From positions 9,570,501 to 9,634,500 of the forward strand of contig BRKX01000006.1 in NCBI GenBank assembly GCA_026008535.1: DNA of 64,000 nucleotides, written 5' to 3'. Origin of the DNA: Perilla frutescens (taxonomy: Eukaryota > Streptophyta > Magnoliopsida > Lamiales > Lamiaceae). A model generated the notes under the pieces. The model did not search any database. It was not told the origin of the DNA and saw only the letters and a list, made by a program, of their open reading frames with translations. The position numbers were made by a program, and so were the translations under genes. Of the stretch, positions 20,340 to 32,377 are shown in pieces. Numbering within the stretch: the first letter of the stretch is position 1; each line of letters starts with the position of its first letter.

Positions 20340-23300
20340 ACTTGAGATGTTGCTGCGATGAGCATCGAAAGTTTGCCAACCAAAGCATGAAAGTGCGGAA
20401 GCAGAAGAGATTTGGTGAATAGGTCAGCAACTTATGATGAAGAGGTAATGAAGGGTAAGATAAGAGTGTCGTGTTTAAGGTGATGACGAGTGAAATGATC
20501 ATCTATCTTGATGTTCTTGGTGCGCTCATAAAAGATGGAATTGTGAGCAATCTAGATGACACTCTTATTGTTACAGTACATCGGGGTCGGACCGGGAATG
20601 GAGACACTCATGTCAGTAAGTAACCAACGCAACCAAATAATCTCAGTAGTAGTAGAAGCCATGGCTCGATACTCAGCTTCTATGGAAGAGCGAGAGACAA
20701 CTTTTTGTTTCTTACTTTTCCAATAGATGAGAGAGTCACCAAGAAAAACACAGAGCCCGATGGTGGATTTGCGATCCACAGGATCGCTGGCCCAATCAAC
20801 ATCAGAGAAAGCATGAAGCTTAAGAGATGATGTAGATGAATACAAAAGACTATGAAACATTGTACTTCGAAGATAACGAAGGATACGAAGAACAACTGAC
20901 CAGTGAATAGTGGTGGGTGAGGAGACAAATTGACTGACTATGTGAACATCATAGGCAATGTCCGGACGAGAAATAGTGAGATAGACCAGGCTCCCAACAA
21001 TGGTACGATACAATGTGGGATCTTCCAAAGGTGAGCCACCAGAAGTGGAATACCGAGCATTGGCCTCCATAGGAGTATCAACGGTCCGGGTATCAGTGAG
21101 ATGAGCACGCTCAAGAATGTCAGTGATGTATTTTAATTGGGAGAGAAAATATCCCTTAAGAGACTGTAAATCTCAATACCAAGGAAGTAGCGAAGGGGGC
21201 CCAAATCTTTCTCAAAGCGAGTGGCCAATTCAGATTTCAAGGATGAAATCCCATCAGTGTCATTCCCAGTAATAATCATATCATCAACGTACAAAGAGAG
21301 AAGGATAATCCTAGAGTCTGAGGTCTTAATGAAGAGAGCATGATCACAATCACTCGAACGAAAACCAAGGAAAATGAGAGCAATAGAGAATGTTTCATAC
21401 CAAGAGCGAGATGCTTGTTTGAGACGATATGATGAGACCGGGACTAGCACTGAGGAATTGAACTCGGAGTTGCAGCTGAGAGGTCGTGGAGTTGCATCTG
21501 AGAGGTCATGGCCCTATGCTGGACTTGGACATGTGTCCTTGCTGTTTTAATTAGTTATTTTATTTATTTTAGACTATTATTTCAGTTGTGGTTTTTATTT
21601 ATTTAGCAGACCCAATTATCACAATCTGTTTAAGTGATATTGGACCCAGTAGTACTTTTATTAGCCCAGTTCGAATTCTAAGCCCAAGATACTTGGATTT
21701 TCATTCCTAGGTTTATTATTTAGGGTATTTTCATTCACTTTGTGATTCAGACTGGATTTGAATAAAAAATAGCTTTTACGCTTTCTCCTGTCTCACACAA
21801 ACATTGGTTCTATCGGTAGAGTTTGGTTATGGTGATTCCAAGCTTGAAATCTCTTGTCTCGTTTGTGATATCTTATAGTATCTGGACTAGACAGCCATTG
21901 AAGATTGCTCCATAGGCACGTTCCGAGTTCTCGTCGATTCGGGGTTCGTTTTGGGTAAGATTCACTCCTATCTTTTGTTTTCCTTCACCATAGATTATTA
22001 CACCACCTCCACAGACTCCATCCATGTCCACAACATCCCCATATCATCACCATCAACCACCAAGTCATCCCAATTCAGATCGAAGCCCATATCTACCGAT
22101 TTTGGTCTAAAAACCCTAATCGGGTCAGAAACTTCCCTTTGTTCGTTCTCCCAGTCTATACATAATTTTGATTTGAATTTTGGATATACTTTTCATGAAT
22201 ACAGATTGTACCTTTTCCTAAAATTTGAGCTCATTCTGAGGTCGTTTGCATAGGATTCTGATCGAGTCTTTATTTAAGGTTTTTCGGGTTATTTGGGGTT
22301 ATTTTGTGTTTAATTCTTGTTAAATTCGAATTCATTGATTCAGTACATCATATTGGGGTTATTCACTCGTTATTGTTCAGTTGTGTTTGGATTGAATCCT
22401 TCCTTTAGTTGTCGTGTGTTCGATTTGTATCTTCCGTATATCGATTGGCCGCATCACCATATAAAGACTTCTTGAGCCGACAAACCTATCCAACCTTGTG
22501 GGGTAATCCAGGGGGAGGAGTCATGTAGACTTCATCAAGAAGATCCCCATGTAAGAAAGCATTATTAACATCCATCTGAGAGAGATCCCATTAACGAACC
22601 GCAACAACAACAATAAGAGTACGAATGGTGGCCATCATAGCAATAGGGGCAAAGGTTTCCTCATAATCAAGACCATACTGTTGACAAAAACCTTTGGCAA
22701 CCAACCTCACTTTATATCTCTCGATGGATCCATCGGTTTTTATTTTGATTTTGTAAACCCAGTGAGAACCAATGACATGTTTACCTTGTGGAAGAGACAC
22801 CAAATCCCAAGTATCAGTGTGGGACAAAGTGTCAAGTTCATCATCCATAGCTTGCTACCACAAAGGATCAAGAACGGCCTCTTTGTAGGAGATGGGCTCA
22901 GAAAGCTTATGGATTGAGGATAGAAAAGAAGTAAAAGTAGAAGATTAAGCAGCGTAAGCAAAATCAGGTAGTTGAGTGGACTTACGAACACGCCTGGAAC
23001 ATCAAGGGATGGGATCTTCAGACGCAAGAGACGGTGATGGAACATGTAGAGTAGGAGGAGTTGTATGATCATCGGGTGTATCATGAGCCGTACCTGCAGG
23101 TTGATCCTCAATATCACCAATAAAAGGATCACTATGAACAAGATCAGATGTGGATATATTGTGAGAGGAAGACAGAATGGAAAAATAAGTGATATGCTCA
23201 AGGAAGAAAACATGACGAGACACATAGATTTTATGAGTAACAAGATCGAAACAACGATACCTTTTATGACCATCCCCATAGCCTAAGAAGACATATATGG

Positions 23301-24399
23301 CAGAACGAGAAGACAACTTAGTTCTCTTAACATGCGGGCGAAAAACAAAACAAGTGCAACTAAAACTTTAAGGGAAGCATAGTCAGGAGCATACCCATAA
23401 AGTTTTTGAAACGGTGACATATTAGAAGTAAGAGAACTAGGAATTCTATTTATCAAAGAAACAGTTGTAAGAACAACTTCATCCTAGAATTCACTAGGAA
23501 CAAAAGTAGATAGAAGAAGTGATCGAGTAGTTTCAATAATGTGTCGATGTTTTCTTTCAGCGACATCATTTTGTTCAGGTGTGTCAGTACAAGAGATTTG
23601 TTGGATGGTTCCATCTTCGGCAAGAAGCTCATGAAAGCTATTGGAGGTGTACTCTCCTCCCTGGTCGCATCTAAAACACTTAATGATAGCAGAGAATTGA
23701 GTTTTTACAAGTGCATGAAAAACAGTGTAAATTATTCCTAAAATTTCAGAGCGATGTTTTATAAGGCAGACCCAACAATAATGTGTGTGATTATCAATAA
23801 AAGAGACATAATATCACAATCCTCCCTTTGTAGCAATGGGAGAAGGTCCCCAGACATCAGAGTGAATCAAATCAAAAGATGAAGTAGAAATTGACATACT
23901 TTTATAGAAATGTAATGTAGAGATTTTTGCAAGTTTACAACCACTACAACCCGAAATGTCATGACTTTTCAATTTTCCTAATAACCCAGTAGAAACTAAG
24001 AAATTCAAATGAGAGGAAGAGACGTGACCAAGGCAGAATGCCATAAGTAAAAGTCAGTGAAGAAGGACTCAAACGAAAAGTAGATAAATCAGCACCAGAA
24101 GCTGCAACTTCAGGTACTTGAAGTGCATCCATAACATACAATCCTTCCTGCCTACGGCCTATCCCAATCTGCCTCTTAGTGTAAAGATCCTGTACAGAAC
24201 AAGAAGTTGAGGAAAATGTGACAAGATAGCCAGAATCACTTAATTGACCAACAGATACCAAATTTAGGGCAAGTTTAGGAATATGGTAAACTCGTGGAAG
24301 AGATATATGAGGTGAGACAATAGAACCAATACCGGATAATGGCATGGAGGTGCCATCAACAGTCATGACCGACACAGAATTAGAGGGACAATGGAAACA
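20340..24399 (-). pseudogene. Ty1/copia element 1 pol relic (protease, integrase, RT, RNase H)
   Basis: Reading right to left: a protease/gag-pre-integrase part (24375-23814; NLVSVGQLSDSGY, HVSSSHLNFL, WGPSPIA), integrase and its C-terminal extension (about 23800-22900), and the start of reverse transcriptase (22848-22457; VYKIKIKTDGSIERYK, YEETFAPIA). A 1027-bp insertion follows. RT then resumes (21430-21133; LKQASRSWYE, YVDDMIITG) and leads into RNase H (21070-20552; DVDWASDP, SSIEAEYRAMA). Several frameshifts and stops break it. The gag half and 5' LTR are missing; SIRE-like LTR sequence begins near 24400. Confidence 0.85.
21430..22456. mobile_element. Solo LTR nested in copia element 1
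   Basis: The reverse transcriptase frame breaks after KKSLYG and resumes at LKQASRSW, so the inserted DNA is well bounded. The insert starts TGATGAG and ends GCATCA, with matching TGATG/CATCA inverted ends. It is flanked by CGATA (21425-21429) and CCATA (22457-22461), a 5-bp duplication with one change. It has no coding capacity. This is what recombination between two LTRs leaves behind. Confidence 0.7.
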
Positions 24400-24592
24400 A
24401 AAGTGTAGTTACATAAACTATGTGGTCTGTTCATCATCATGTACTTGAACATTGTTGTGAACATGTAAGGTCAGAATGCAAAAACTTAAGCAAATAAAGA
24501 ACACAAGGTTGGTAACCCTGTTCGATCAACTGATCTACGTTAGGGGGACTTATCAAGTCCGTGAGAAATAGTTTACTCCGTTGAATGGTTAT
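24400..24592 (-). repeat. Left piece of the 3' LTR of SIRE-like relic B
   Basis: From AGTTACATAAACTA onward this matches the LTR at 47586-48580, and it continues after the inserted gypsy element at 33753. The first ~40 bases of the LTR are absent or diverged. Confidence 0.7.
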
Positions 24593-25962
24593 TGATCGGG
24601 CTAATTCTACTTGATATTTTGGGGTGATTTGATGTGATTTATCTGTGTTAATTGCTATATAATGATGCCATTTTGGAAGAATGTTGCACCTTAAGAGTTT
24701 TGCAGGTCATTTATGCAAAGATGAAGAAAATGGCATGCTTTTGGGGAGAAAACAAGCTGTGCAAAGGAAGCTGAAGCTGGAAGTTCGAAAAACCATGCCG
24801 TATGGGCATACCACAGGAAGGACTGGGCCGAGAACCTGAAAACTGGGCCTGAGCGCGAATTTTATGGGCCGGAGCACGGGATTTACTAAAGCCCATGGTC
24901 TGGACGCGAATTGGATGCTATTTTGCAGCTTTTAGACTCTATATTTATCTCTTTCCTTATTAGATTAGGTTTAGGACTCTATTTCCATGATTAAATAATT
25001 GTATTTAAGGATATTAACATAGATTAGGATTTATCCAATTCCATATAGTCGTGAACAGTAGCAGAGAGACGGATTCCAGCGACATTTATTTCTTTTTTTT
25101 CATTATTTCATGGTGTTCTGCTCCGTTAATTAACGGCGTGATTTTATGATTATGCAATCAAGCTAAGTTCTTCTTATTCCGGAAACAACTAACGAAGCCC
25201 TGGCCTAACTAAATTGTGAGATCTAATTGTTCGTTTATCATTCAAATTAATCGCATGCATTTGTTATTTTTTGTATTTCGAGTCGTTAATTGTTTCGATA
25301 TTGCTAGATAGGTGCACATATTTAGTAGATCGGAATTAATTAGTAGTCAATTAAACCGGCCATCCGTAATTGTGGTTTAAGTTTAATTAGTGGCGAAACG
25401 GTTCTTCAGAGCCAGGGAGAATAGCAATCTTAATTCACGGTCCTGCGTCAGAGTCTGTTAATTATGAATCGGGTTCCTCTAGATTTTAAGGCTGTTGGCT
25501 CATTAAACCTATAGAGCGTCTCTTACGGTTGTCAGTCGATTAGGGAAATAATTAGTGAAGCGTCTTCTTGATTATCGAGAAACTACGGAGGAATTAGGCT
25601 GTGTCAGTAAGCGTCTTCGGTAGCTATAACCGATTTGTATGCATTAATTGAATTTATCTTTGCATCAAGGATCGGTTTAGGTAAGCTAGGGTGGAGTTAA
25701 TTGGAATCCGGAATACTTCTCTTCATATTTTAAGTCCGTTCGATTTAATTACTCGTGCATTTATTTCTTTATTTATTCATTATTTTCGTTCAGTTTATTA
25801 TAAGCACAAAAATCCTCTGGAAAGTTTAGTTATGCAGATTGGAAATATAGAGTAATTCTCGCCGGTCCCTTGGGAGACGATCTTGCTCATCGCTGTACAC
25901 GTGCAGTAAGGGCATACCGACTGTTGTCGGGAACTTTATTTTTGGTGTAAAACGACGCACCA
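24593..25962 (+). repeat. 5' LTR of the TR-GAG-type element
   Basis: 1370 bp, nearly identical to the 3' LTR at 32378, which points to recent insertion. It contains the palindrome GTATGGGCATAC at 24800-24811. Confidence 0.93.
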
Positions 25963-25967
25963 AATTT

Positions 25968-25987
25968 TGGCGCCGTTGCCGGGGATC
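25968..25987 (+). promoter_or_regulatory. Primer binding site (tRNA-Asp type)
   Basis: TGGCGCCGTTGCCGGGGA starts five bases after the 5' LTR. It is complementary to the 3' end of plant tRNA-Asp and is the usual primer site of Athila/Tat elements. Confidence 0.85.
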
Positions 25988-26061
25988 GGTTTTTAAGCAG
26001 TAATTATTCTTATATTTTCAGTTTGTATTTTTTTTTCTTTATTTTGTTTTGTTTTTAGTGC

Positions 26062-28029
26062 ATGACCCGTTCTTCACGAGAAGAAGAGCTATTGTTCAAT
26101 CCAGAGCCGGAAAGGACATTACACCAGTTGAGGAGGGCTACCAAGGAGTCTAAAAAGCTAAAATTAATCACCATGGCTGATAATTCAATTCTCCAGAATC
26201 CACCAGCAAATCAGGCCCTTGTCAATGCTAATGCCGCTGAACCTGCTCCTCTGATTCGAGAGTTGGGTCGCCATAGAAACAATCGTCCGATTTGCATCGT
26301 GCTTCCCACGATTGCAAATAATTTTGAGATACGACTTGATTTTATTCAAGTTCTGCCTAAGTTCAGTGATTTACCTGGAGAAAGTGCACATAAACACTTA
26401 GCTGAATTTGATTTAGTTTGCTCTACTTTACGCCCTCAAGGTTTTTCTTCTGATAATTTGAGATTACTGACTTTTTCTCATACTTTGCAGGGCAAGGCTA
26501 GAGAGTGGCTGTTTGATCTCCCATCGAGCTCTATTTCTACTTGGAATGAGTTGGAGGAACAATTCCTACGCAAATTCTTCCCGGAATCTCGAGCTGCGAA
26601 TCTGAGGATGGCTATTAGCAGTATCAAGCAAAAGCAAAATGAAAGCTTGGCCGAATACTGGGTGAGATTCCAGCAACTGTGCCGCAAATGCCCGAACCAC
26701 GGATTCTCTGATTATCAATTGTTCACCAATTACTTTTATCGTGGCATGTCTTCTTTTGACAGAAAAATTGTAGACGCGGCCAGTGGAGGATCTCTCATTA
26801 ATAAAACTTTGGATGAGGCAAAACAACTCATAATCGACATGGTTTCTGGAGGACAACAGTATGAGGATGAGGATGATGATCGATACCAACCTGTGAAGGG
26901 AGTTGAGCGAGCGGACAGCTCTGGTGTCAATGAGAAGATCGATGCTTTGACTTCTCTGGTCCGAGGTCTAGCTTTGGCACAGACGCAGAACATCCGTTGT
27001 GGAATGTGTCTAGAGAATGGACATCCTACTAATGCTTGCCCAACCTTGCAAGATTCTCCAACAAAGCAAGCCTACTATGGATCCAGTGATGCGCAACAAG
27101 ATGCTCTGAGAAGGAATTATGATCAATACTCGAACACATACAATCCAGGTTGGAGGGACCACCCAAATTTCGGCTGGAGACAGCCCGATCAGAAGGCATC
27201 CGGAGTTTTCCCTCAGAGGCCACCACAGGACGGTCCGTATGGGCATACTGACAAGCCTGCGCCCAGCATGAGTGAAATTATGAAGTGTCTAGAGCAAAGC
27301 AATGCCTTTGTCAACAGTTTGGCACGAAGTCAGAAAGCATTCCAACAGGAGACGCAAGCTGCCCTAGGGAGTATGGGCACACAGATCACTCAGCTTGCCA
27401 CTCAAATGAACAAGATGCAAGCAAATCAGAGCAAACTCCTATCTCAAACTAAAATAAATCCAAGAGCGTACGTTTGCGCTGTAACTTTGAGAAGTGTTGA
27501 GGAGTTAGCCGAGTTGGAGGCTAAAAAGGAAAAGAACCCCCAGTATGGGCATACTGCAGAGCCGGAAAACCCTCCCAGAGCAGAGGACGAACCAACTGCC
27601 GAACTCACTCCGCCTAAGGTCAGTGTTGAATCTAAAATTTTTAACCCTCTGATTGCAGCTCCTTTTCCTTCCAGATTGGCTCAAAATAAGAAGGATGATG
27701 ATGAAAAGGAGATCCTCGAGCTATTCAAGAAGGTACCTTTTGGTGGGCTGACTGAAACCGCTGCAATAACAGAAGAAGATGAGGAGATTCGAGATATCAT
27801 AACGCAGCTGTATGCCACCAATGAATTTCCAACTCGGAATCTGACGGGCCATATGCCCTTACTGACCAACTCGGAGCCGTTTTTACCATCTCATGTGAAG
27901 GCCCCCGTACTGGAGCTGAAGGGGCAAGAAGCAAGGTTGGTCGAGCTGTTAAAGAAACATAAAGGTGCGGGGATGGAAACGATTTCTTTTGATAGGGGCA
28001 AATCTGCTACCCCTGAAATTGCCTTGTGA
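26062..28029 (+). CDS. Gag-like protein with fused pol remnants (TR-GAG-type element)
   Basis: 655 residues with an ATG at 26062. A Retrotrans_gag domain covers about residues 90-270 (FSDLPGESAHKHLAEF, LQGKAREWLFDLP, LRKFFPESRAANLR). A CCHC knuckle follows (CGMCLENGHPTNAC, about 313-326). The C-terminal third resembles stretches that in full Athila/Tat polyproteins flank the protease: PFPSRLAQNKK, normally before it, and LPSHVKAPVLELKG followed by LVELLKKHKGA, normally just before reverse transcriptase. I infer that the protease was deleted in frame and pol lost. Gag would form particles around element RNA. The frame has no stops. Confidence 0.85.
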   Translation: MTRSSREEELLFNPEPERTLHQLRRATKESKKLKLITMADNSILQNPPANQALVNANAAEPAPLIRELGRHRNNRPICIVLPTIANNFEIRLDFIQVLPKFSDLPGESAHKHLAEFDLVCSTLRPQGFSSDNLRLLTFSHTLQGKAREWLFDLPSSSISTWNELEEQFLRKFFPESRAANLRMAISSIKQKQNESLAEYWVRFQQLCRKCPNHGFSDYQLFTNYFYRGMSSFDRKIVDAASGGSLINKTLDEAKQLIIDMVSGGQQYEDEDDDRYQPVKGVERADSSGVNEKIDALTSLVRGLALAQTQNIRCGMCLENGHPTNACPTLQDSPTKQAYYGSSDAQQDALRRNYDQYSNTYNPGWRDHPNFGWRQPDQKASGVFPQRPPQDGPYGHTDKPAPSMSEIMKCLEQSNAFVNSLARSQKAFQQETQAALGSMGTQITQLATQMNKMQANQSKLLSQTKINPRAYVCAVTLRSVEELAELEAKKEKNPQYGHTAEPENPPRAEDEPTAELTPPKVSVESKIFNPLIAAPFPSRLAQNKKDDDEKEILELFKKVPFGGLTETAAITEEDEEIRDIITQLYATNEFPTRNLTGHMPLLTNSEPFLPSHVKAPVLELKGQEARLVELLKKHKGAGMETISFDRGKSATPEIAL

Positions 28030-29297
28030 TCGAGTTATACTTGTGTCGAGCCTCAGACATTAAATAAGGGCACTTCTCGGGAGGCAACCTGAGCTTTTAT
28101 TGCTTTCTTTCATTTTTCGTATTTCATTTAGTTACTCACTTGTTTTTCTTTAATATAATAAAAAAAGAAAGAAAAAAAAACATTCTAGTCCAGCCTTCTA
28201 GTGCAGGGTCTTTTCTTCAGTGCCGTCCCTACCCTTGCCGAGCTCATGGAGCTGTTTGACCATCACCAAGCTGGGCTACTGCACTTGAGCGTCGTCTGTA
28301 TGCCCTTACTGGCCGTCGCTCCCCTTGCTTGCGAGTTTTCCCTCTCTGCTCTCCCTTTGTTTTTATTTTCTTTCATTTATGTTATGTCCATTTTGTTGGC
28401 TCTCTTTCCTGCACAGTGAGGACACTATGTTGTCTAAGTGTGGGGGGACTGATTAAGTTGCTGTTTTAAATCGAAAAAAAAAAAAACTTTTGTGTTTTGC
28501 TTGTTTTTGTTGAGTATTGGCTGTCTGAGATTGAAATGTACAAGGAGGAAGGGTTATAACATGGATTATCTTGGTTTGTTTGATTGATTCTCTTGTGATT
28601 GAATTATGCTATTGCTCGTATGTATTCTTGAACGATGAAATGTGCAACTTGATCAACTTTTGATGAGCTTAAAAACGTGAGATTTGAGCCTCTTGAGCAT
28701 GTTATTTATATATAGAAAGCTCAATTTCATTCTTTTGATGAGTGTGTCGGACTTGATTGCTGAATTTCTGATTTGCCTTGTTGCCATGATCATACTGCTT
28801 GTGAGTTTCCTTTTACATAAAAATGATAAAGGCATGTAGGATTAACCATTGCTTTGGCCTGAATAAATTATCCATACCCGACACTATCCTTTAGTGAGCT
28901 CATTTGTGCCTAAATCCTTTCTTTCTTGATTAATAGCCACTAAATAATTAAGCCTTAGCCCTTTTTGACCTGCTCTTATCCCTTGAAAGCATGTGAGTTA
29001 TATTGAATTGTGTTGAGATGAGTTCGGAATTTACTTGAAAGAACAGTTGGTGCTGGAAATTGAAGAAAACTTGTGAAAAACTCTTGTCCTATTCCTAAAA
29101 AAAAAAAAAGAAGCAAAGCTTCAGAAAAAAAAAAAAAAAAAGAAAAAAAAATGGTTCGTATGCCCATACTGGACGTGGAGGAAATAGGACTGTACCCGAT
29201 TGAAGTTAAATTTTGTTGCCCTGTATAGCTTGAAGACCAGCATTTAACTTAGAGTTCGTGGGATATTTGAGAAGTTGCAGCCGAACTTGATTAAACT
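28030..29297 (+). other. Non-coding internal region of the TR-GAG-type element
   Basis: No gene is seen. It holds a second polypurine-like tract (AAGTGTGGGGGGACTGA, near 28435), two copies of the GTATGCCC.TAC motif (28298 and 29158) and A-rich tracts near 29097-29150. Confidence 0.6.
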
Positions 29298-29981
29298 GAA
29301 TTGTGAGATCCTCTCACAACCTAGAATCCCTCTAGTTCCCACAGGAAATCTCTCCCGAGACTCCTCTTAGTGTGTATGAAAGTGAGTTTCAAACACAAAC
29401 TAGAAACACAATGATCTAACCTATCGAACCTAGTCTACCCGAATTATATATGCTTCGAATGTGAAGTCTTTTAACTCTCAGCCCTTTAGTGTATCATAAA
29501 AATTCGTGTCACCTAAACTAGTCTAATTTTCAGGCTATTTATAAATAATAGATACAGCCTTAGCAAGGTAATCAGAAGTCCTATTTAGACAAGAATTTAA
29601 CAAGAAAACAATTTCCTTAAATAAATCGGACTTTCCTAGTTTAGATGTCTTCTTTGAATAGAACTCCTTCTTTACTTCTTGATCTTCATCACGGACAAGG
29701 TAGCTTCTGTTCTGAAATGTCCATCTTGAATCTGCAGCTTCAATCCCTTGAATCTAGTATTACACGTCTCTTGTAAACTCTCTGGACAATCATGTACATG
29801 ATCATGATGAAGTACATGTCTTGATCTTTAATCAGATTGGCAGTGGAATGTTCATAGAAATGTCCAGAACATGTTATTCGAACATGAATAACCAAAACCT
29901 TTTATGTTCTTTTGAAATTACCATAACATCTTTAAACAGATAATGACAATCCCGAACACTTAAGTACAGATGGCACTAACA
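29298..29981 (-). repeat. Partial SIRE-like 3' LTR in copy A
   Basis: Nearly identical to 33826-34507 of relic B. It lacks the far end of the LTR, and its boundary at about 29298 lies in the TR-GAG internal region. Confidence 0.8.
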
Positions 29982-30399
29982 ATCTACCTCTTTGTCTTTT
30001 TATCAGGTTGCAAATCAGCTTCATATTTTAAAAGAACACAATTCCTTGAACTGTAGGATCATGTACTTAAAAACATACTTGAATGTTTGGAAGAACATTA
30101 TATGATTCAGTTGTTTTTCACTTTCTTATCAGCTTGTACCTGCTCTGCTATATTTAATTTTTTTATATTGTTAACTTTTGATACCAGTTTCAAACTTTTT
30201 TAGCAGATATGAATCATAAAGGGAAGAAAAATACGTTCCATAACAAAATAGCTAAAACAAGCTATCATAGCAAAAAAAATATCTTGCAAAACATGATGCA
30301 AGATAAGTAGAACAGAAAAACAAAAATAATAAAAAAAACTTATATTGCATTACTCTCCCTATTTGCCACTAAGAAAGGCAAAGGAGTTCTTCACAGAAA

Positions 30400-31546
30400 C
30401 TACTCGGATTTGTCAGAGTCTTGAGCATCATCATCTCCTTCTGATCCTCCTTCTTCAGATCCTACGTCAGTATCATCATACTCCGTTTCTTCTCCATCAT
30501 CAGCATCCTCCTCAGCCTCCTCTTCATCATCCTCAGCTTCAGCAGTCGCAACTTCATGATTCTCTTCTGTAGACTTCTCTTGAACAGTTTCTGCTTCCTT
30601 AACTTGTTGTGCAGTATATGCTTCATCTAGCTTTTGTGCTGGAGTAGTCTTCTTCTGAGCAGCAGCTTCGGCAATACTTGCAAGCTTGTGCAAGTTATGA
30701 ACATTCTCAAGAACATCTGTTGCTGGGGAGGCAAACTCTTCTCCTGATAAAAGATCAGCAATCATTGCTTGGATCTTCATCTTCTCAGAAGTATGCTCAG
30801 AAATTAAACGAGCATGGAACTCCAGACTTTTCTCTAAAAATCTCAGCACATCACCCTTTGGAGAGGATTCTTCAATAGTCTCATCCACTCCTTTCTTGGA
30901 TGACATGAATTGCTTGAACTGAAGGCAGAGATGAGGATCTCCTATTTCAGGAGCAACCTTGATCACTAGAGGCTTGGGAAGATGATTAATTTTGTCTTTC
31001 TTTGAAGACACATTCTTCTTCTGTTGCTTGATGATGTTGTAGATCAATGATGGATAGCATAGTGAACCTTTGATCATCACCAGCAGATCCCTTCTCTTTC
31101 TGAAGGACTTGGTCAGCAGGTGCGGTGATGATCTTCTTTGATGAACGGGTTGAAGTCTTTTTAGATTTCTTGACCGCAGTTCCCTTTGTTCTTACCTTCT
31201 TTCTATTGACATCGTATGACTTCGTAGCTTCTTTCAACAGATCATCAATCGAAAGACTCTGGGTCTTTGTTTTCTTTGCAGAAGAAGCAATTTCTTGTTC
31301 TTCTGTATCTTCTTCTTCTTCGTCTCCATGGAGTGTTTCAATTAATTCCTCTGTATCTTTGCTCGAAGATTCATCATGAAGTGCCTTTTGAATGGGCTTC
31401 TTATAGGTTGATTCTCCACGAACCTGCCTGTCGAATTCATCTTCTTCATAGAACTGATCTTAAGGTTTGGAATATGTAACTTTTCCATACCTCATCCTGG
31501 GTTTAATGACTTTCTTAGGATGAACAATCTTTCTTTTTGGAGCCAT
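30400..31546 (-). pseudogene. Copy A of the SIRE-like extra ORF, internally deleted
   Basis: The N-terminal part (start codon at 31546; basic, Lys-rich, KKSKKTSTRSSKK) and the C-terminal part (PLVIKVAPEIGDPHLC to the acidic tail ending DKSE) match copy B. The ~1.24-kb middle is missing and the ends join near 31075, where both sides share a few bases (TGATCATC-like). A stop also occurs near 31460. The host-like sequence upstream of the start (CA/TG microsatellite and AT-rich DNA up to about 31925) is shared with copy B too. Confidence 0.8.
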
Positions 31547-31925
31547 TGAAAGAGTATGGGTATATGAAGAGATGAAACAGCAAGAGAATTAACGACTAGT
31601 AATGGAAGAGGCTCAGAATATGCATAGGATTTATCGAGAGAGAAGGGTGTTTTGATTTCAGAAAATTTGAAAAGTGAGCGTTCTCTCGAAATGGCTAAAC
31701 ACACACACACATATGTATATGTGTGTGTGTGTGTGTGTGTAATAGCACAATACTACATTAGCAATAATACATGATTCAAACTATTAAATTTATTGTGAAA
31801 TTGAATTTTATACATACAATTGAAATTTTGCTAAATTGTAATGTATATTTTTTGCTCATGTTTATCATTTCTTTAAACATTTTTGTATAATATAATTTAT
31901 TTAATAATAGATATAGTAACAATTA

Positions 31926-32377
31926 ATGTGTTCTGATATACTTACATGCTTTCATCTTTAAGCCACTTATCCAAATTATCCTACCTAAGCACCCTAGCCC
32001 CATTACAACCCATTGAAAAGACCTTTTGATTTGTGCATAGTTCTTATTTGCTTGGTCGTGGTTTTGACATATGGACAAATCTATGTTTGAAGGCATCAAG
32101 TCACGACTTGAGTGAATTTAAATTTATCCTTACTTTCTTTTGAGAGAAATTGAGTGAACCTTGGTGAGGCTGGATTGAGTTGCACGTTTTTTACTTGAAT
32201 GAAGAGCATGTGTTTATTTCATGAAACAAGAGAAGGGTTAGTGGACTCTAGATGGTTGTGTTTTGATTCTGACTTCGAGTATTTTCAGTTTAGGGCAACC
32301 GATGCTTGTGTTGTTTTCAAGTTTGTATTTTGTTTAGATATGCTCAAGGACGAGCATGGTTTAAGTGTGGGGGGATT
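31926..32377 (+). other. 3' internal region and polypurine tract of the TR-GAG-type element
   Basis: Non-coding DNA leading to AAGTGTGGGGGGATT at 32363-32377, directly next to the TG start of the 3' LTR. This is the plus-strand primer of LTR elements. Confidence 0.8.
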
